This document shows, piece by piece, positions 61,205 through 64,000 of a stretch of 64,000 nt of DNA. Every line of letters starts with the position of its first letter. The stretch's first letter is position 1. The translations under genes and the position numbers were made by a program. Location of the stretch: positions 1,410,633-1,474,632 of the forward strand of contig NZ_LILB01000001.1 in assembly GCF_001274945.1 (NCBI RefSeq), in the 5' to 3' direction. This stretch comes from Viridibacillus arvi (GTDB lineage: Bacteria > Bacillota > Bacilli > Bacillales_A > Planococcaceae). Below the pieces are notes generated by a model that was not told the origin of the DNA, made no database searches, and saw nothing but the letters and a program-made list of their open reading frames with translations.

Positions 61205-62035
61205 TTAACCGAATCGACCGGAAATATAATCTTCTGTTCTTTTATCCGTTGGTGTAGAGAAAATATGGTTCGTAGCCGCATACTCTATCACTTCTCCATT
61301 TAGGAAAAATGCCGTTTTATCAGAAATTCGTGCTGCTTGTTGCATATTATGTGTCACTATAATAATCGAGTAGTTTTCTTTTAATTCCTGTACTAACTCT
61401 TCAACTTTTAATGTAGAAATCGGATCTAATGCTGAAGTTGGCTCATCCATTAAAATAACATCCGGTTCAATGGCAAGGCATCTAGCGATACAAATACGTT
61501 GTTGCTGTCCACCTGATAAACCATATGCATTTTGGTTTAGGCGATCTTTAACTTCATCCCATATTGCTGCTCCGCGTAAACTTTTTTCCACAATTTCATC
61601 GAGGATTTTCTTATTTTTAATACCATGAATACGTGGACCATAAGCGATATTGTCGTAAATAGATTTTGGGAATGGGTTTGGTTTTTGAAATACCATACCG
61701 ACTTTAGTACGCAATTCTTCAACTTGGTATTTGTTATCTAGAATATTACGCTCACGGTATAAAATTTCACCTTCTGTACGAACAGATGGGATTAGCTCGA
61801 CCATTCGATTTAATGTTTTAATATACGTCGATTTACCACAACCAGATGGACCAATAATAGCCGTTACTTCATTTTCTTTCATTTCAAGATTTATATCTTT
61901 TAAGGCATGATGTTCCCCGTACCATAAATTCAAGTTTTTAGAGTGATACACTGTTCGTTTGTCTTCGTTTGAAATTACTTTTAATTTTTGTCCTTTTGTT
62001 TCATATACTTCGTTTACTGGAAGTTTAACCATCAT
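61205..62035 (-). CDS. pstB: phosphate ABC transporter ATP-binding protein
   Basis: 276 residues (M1 or M2 start). Walker [10 protein letters not shown], signature L-S-G-G-Q-Q-Q-R, Walker [14 protein letters not shown]-loop V-T-H-N-M-Q-Q. Energises phosphate uptake with PstCA and PstS. Confidence 0.97.
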   Translation of the reverse strand: MMVKLPVNEVYETKGQKLKVISNEDKRTVYHSKNLNLWYGEHHALKDINLEMKENEVTAIIGPSGCGKSTYIKTLNRMVELIPSVRTEGEILYRERNILDNKYQVEELRTKVGMVFQKPNPFPKSIYDNIAYGPRIHGIKNKKILDEIVEKSLRGAAIWDEVKDRLNQNAYGLSGGQQQRICIARCLAIEPDVILMDEPTSALDPISTLKVEELVQELKENYSIIIVTHNMQQAARISDKTAFFLNGEVIEYAATNHIFSTPTDKRTEDYISGRFG

Positions 62036-62051
62036 TGAAGCCCCCTAGTTT

Positions 62052-62936
62052 TTAATAACGACGCTGAAATTTATTTCGAATTAAGACGGCAATAGAGTTT
62101 AAGATAACCAAGAATGTCATCAACACTAGAATCCCTGCCGCTGCAACATATTGAAATTCCTCTTGCGGGCGTTTTGCCCAGTCAAAGATTTGCATCGGTA
62201 AAGCTGTGAATTCGCTCAAAATGCCATCTGGTAAGAAATGTACAATTACTGGAATTCCTAACACAACAAGCGGTGCAGTCTCACCTATAGCTCTTGACAG
62301 TGCTAAAATACTTCCTGTTAAGATCCCAGGCACCGCTGATGGTAAAACAACTTTTAAAATCGTTTGCCATTTTGTTGCTCCCATACCGTAAGATGCTTCT
62401 CTTAATTCTTTTGGTACAGAACGAATTGCTTCTTGTGCAGCCACTATAATAACAGGTAAGATCAGCAAACTCATTGTAAGTCCTGCTGCTAGTACACTTT
62501 TCCCTAAAGCTAGCGAACGAACGAATATTGTTAAACCAAGTAACCCAAATACTATAGAAGGAACACCTGCTAAATTCGAGATATTCATGCGAATGAAGGC
62601 GTTTATTTTATTTTGCTTCGCATACTCTTCTAAATAAATTGCCGTTCCTACCCCAAGAAATAGGGAAACTGGTGCTACAACTAGCATTAAAAAGATGGAA
62701 CCGACGAGTGCAGCTTTAATCCCTGCTTTTTCTGGGAACCTAGAAGCAAAGTTTGATATAAAGTCTACCGATAAATAACCCCAACCTTGATCAAACATAC
62801 GGTAAACTAATATTCCAAGAGTTGCTAATGCAAAAAGTGTTGCTAATAGGAAGACGGTTTTCAACAGTTTATTTACAACTAGTCGTCCATTCATGCGCTT
62901 CACTACTTGCGTATGATCAACATATTTCACCATCAA
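62052..62936 (-). CDS. pstA: phosphate ABC transporter permease PstA
   Basis: 294 residues, six membrane helices. EAA loop E-A-S-Y-G-M-G-A-T-K-W-Q-T-I-L-K-V-V-L-P-S-A-V-P-G-I; S-R-A-I-G-E-T-A-P-L. Start overlaps the pstC stop by 4 nt. Confidence 0.96.
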   Translation of the reverse strand: MMVKYVDHTQVVKRMNGRLVVNKLLKTVFLLATLFALATLGILVYRMFDQGWGYLSVDFISNFASRFPEKAGIKAALVGSIFLMLVVAPVSLFLGVGTAIYLEEYAKQNKINAFIRMNISNLAGVPSIVFGLLGLTIFVRSLALGKSVLAAGLTMSLLILPVIIVAAQEAIRSVPKELREASYGMGATKWQTILKVVLPSAVPGILTGSILALSRAIGETAPLVVLGIPVIVHFLPDGILSEFTALPMQIFDWAKRPQEEFQYVAAAGILVLMTFLVILNSIAVLIRNKFQRRY

Positions 62937-63880
62937 TATTCCTCCCTAAAGCGTTTTGAAATGAAATGTGCGAGTAAATTCATCAGCAATGTGAAGATGA
63001 ATAATGTAAATCCAACTGAGTAAATTGAGTAGTAAATGGTTGTTCCATACCCAGCATCACCTGTTGAAACTTGTACAATATATGCAGTCATCGTTTGGAT
63101 CGAATCCGTAACGCTAAAGTCAAATGTTGGTGTCGCTCCTCCAGCAAGAGATACAATCATTGTTTCACCAATTGCACGAGATACCGCAAGTACTACCGAA
63201 GCTAATATTCCAGATAAAGCTGCTGGTAACACAATTTTGATCGCTACTTCCAGTTTTGTTGAACCAAGTGCCAAAGCACCTTCTCGCATTGCATTTGGTA
63301 CAGAAGTCATTGCATCTTCAGAAAGCGAAGCAATCATCGGTAGTATCATGATTCCTACGACAATTCCTGGACTCAGTGCATTAAAGATTTTCAACCCTGG
63401 AATCAATTCTTGTAACATAGGAGTGACGAACGTAAGTGCAAAGAATCCATAAACAATTGTCGGAATACCTGCTAATACTTCTAGAACTGGCTTGATCATA
63501 CGTCGTGTACGATCACTTGCATATTCACTAAGGTAAATTGCTGCTGCAATACCCAGAGGAACTGCTACTAAAACTGCAATAACTGTTACCTTTAGCGTTC
63601 CTAAAATTAGCGGTAAAATCCCGTACATTGGCTCCTTACTTGAGAATGGTAGCCATTCCGTACCAAATAAGAAATCAATGATAGGTACTTCCTTAAAGAA
63701 TTCAAATGTTTCAAAAATAAGTGTGAAGACTATTCCAAACGTTGTTAATACCGATATTAAAGCAGTGGTAAATAATAAGATTGGCATTACTTTTTCTACA
63801 ATCTTTTTAGATCCCTTACCACGTGATTGTGCAATTAAATCCTGAACAGACAGCTTTTCCGTCGATTCTTTTACAGCCAA
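62933..63880 (-). CDS. pstC: phosphate ABC transporter permease PstC
   Basis: 315 residues, six membrane helices. EAA loop E-G-A-L-A-L-G-S-T-K-L-E-V-A-I-K-I-V-L-P-A-A-L-S-G; S-R-A-I-G-E-T-M-I-V. Coupled to pstA. Separated from pstS by a strong hairpin. Confidence 0.96.
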   Translation of the reverse strand: MAVKESTEKLSVQDLIAQSRGKGSKKIVEKVMPILLFTTALISVLTTFGIVFTLIFETFEFFKEVPIIDFLFGTEWLPFSSKEPMYGILPLILGTLKVTVIAVLVAVPLGIAAAIYLSEYASDRTRRMIKPVLEVLAGIPTIVYGFFALTFVTPMLQELIPGLKIFNALSPGIVVGIMILPMIASLSEDAMTSVPNAMREGALALGSTKLEVAIKIVLPAALSGILASVVLAVSRAIGETMIVSLAGGATPTFDFSVTDSIQTMTAYIVQVSTGDAGYGTTIYYSIYSVGFTLFIFTLLMNLLAHFISKRFREEY

Positions 63881-63897
63881 GTTGAAGTCCCCCTTCA

Positions 63898-63935
63898 GTA
63901 AAAAGGGAGCAGGTAGCGTTTTGCTACTCGCTCCC
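63898..63935 (-). terminator. intercistronic hairpin between pstS and pstC
   Basis: GGGAGC-A-GGTAGC / GCTAC-TC-GCTCCC (63905-63935) with TTTTT on the minus strand. Acts as a partial terminator or mRNA stabiliser, letting pstS outnumber the permease products, as is common in pst operons (inference). Confidence 0.7.
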
Positions 63936-63946
63936 CTAGCCAGTGA

Positions 63947-64000
63947 TTATTTCAAGCCTTCTAAAGCATCTAAGTCTTTTTTGTAATCTTCATCTGGTGT
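63947..64000 (-). CDS. pstS: phosphate-binding protein PstS, C-terminal end
   Basis: Only the last 17 codons lie in the window: T-P-D-E-D-Y-K-K-D-L-D-A-L-E-G-L-K then TAA. The call rests on position directly upstream of pstC plus this charged PstS-like tail. The gene continues past the right edge. Confidence 0.75.
   Translation of the reverse strand, partial: TPDEDYKKDLDALEGLK

Overview
The window is AT-rich, low-GC Gram-positive DNA. Strong AGGAGG-type ribosome sites, frequent TTG/GTG starts, spoIIIA and comG genes, a tandem glycine riboswitch, LTA synthase and the yqg/yqh gene order all point to Bacillales. The mix of genes suggests the Planococcaceae/Caryophanaceae side (Lysinibacillus, Psychrobacillus, Solibacillus-like); this placement is inference.

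Positions 1-15.4 kb are accessory. Short, mostly minus-strand single genes (UPF0145, MBL fold, WYL regulator with a DJ-1/PfpI protein, two VOC proteins, a DUF2268-type lipoprotein, DUF2441, GNAT, serine hydrolase, DUF4256, MarR with DUF3238 and azoreductase) are separated by copies of a dispersed repeat of about 80 bp that carries a terminator and sits at the 3' side of genes. The region also holds much decay: a frameshifted MBL gene, a frameshifted DUF2441 gene, a tyrosine-recombinase stub, and tail fragments of a BceS-like kinase and a BceB-like permease joined back to back.

Positions 15.7-21.6 kb hold a 1713-residue secreted M60 (enhancin/mucinase-type) metallopeptidase with discoidin-like, NPCBM, Ig-like, FIVAR and LRR modules. 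Its leader carries a recognisable cyclic-di-GMP-I (GEMM-I) riboswitch followed by an intrinsic terminator, so the second messenger probably controls the enzyme.

Positions 21.6-30.6 kb are conserved core: accB-accC-Asp23, a reduced spoIIIA cluster (AC, AD, AE, AG, AH recognised; no AA or AB, and a 49-codon membrane ORF where AF should be), efp, pepQ-type peptidase, aroQ, yqhR, yqhQ. Positions 30.7-36.6 kb look rearranged: accD-accA lies behind a GntR/FCD regulator pseudogene whose 5' part is tandemly duplicated (472-bp unit), next to a detached 3' tail of dnaE. About 20-bp tandem units flank the block. A class II (B12) ribonucleotide reductase with two NrdR boxes follows, then lipM, yqhL and a stand-alone AAA ATPase.

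Positions 42.6-51.3 kb carry gcvPB-gcvPA-gcvT under a tandem glycine riboswitch, aroK, and a comG operon in which comGA has an in-frame TAA and comGG is short. Positions 51.5-64 kb hold a SufR-like regulator, DUF2626, a 21-bp minisatellite, DUF6176, an MBL hydrolase, DUF2759, a YqgU-like lipoprotein, LTA synthase, YqgQ, 5-FTHF cyclo-ligase, rpmG, a small MltG-like pair, and the pst phosphate operon up to the 3' end of pstS. The best leads are the riboswitch-M60 unit, the cassette-like repeat array, and linked lesions in sporulation and competence loci.
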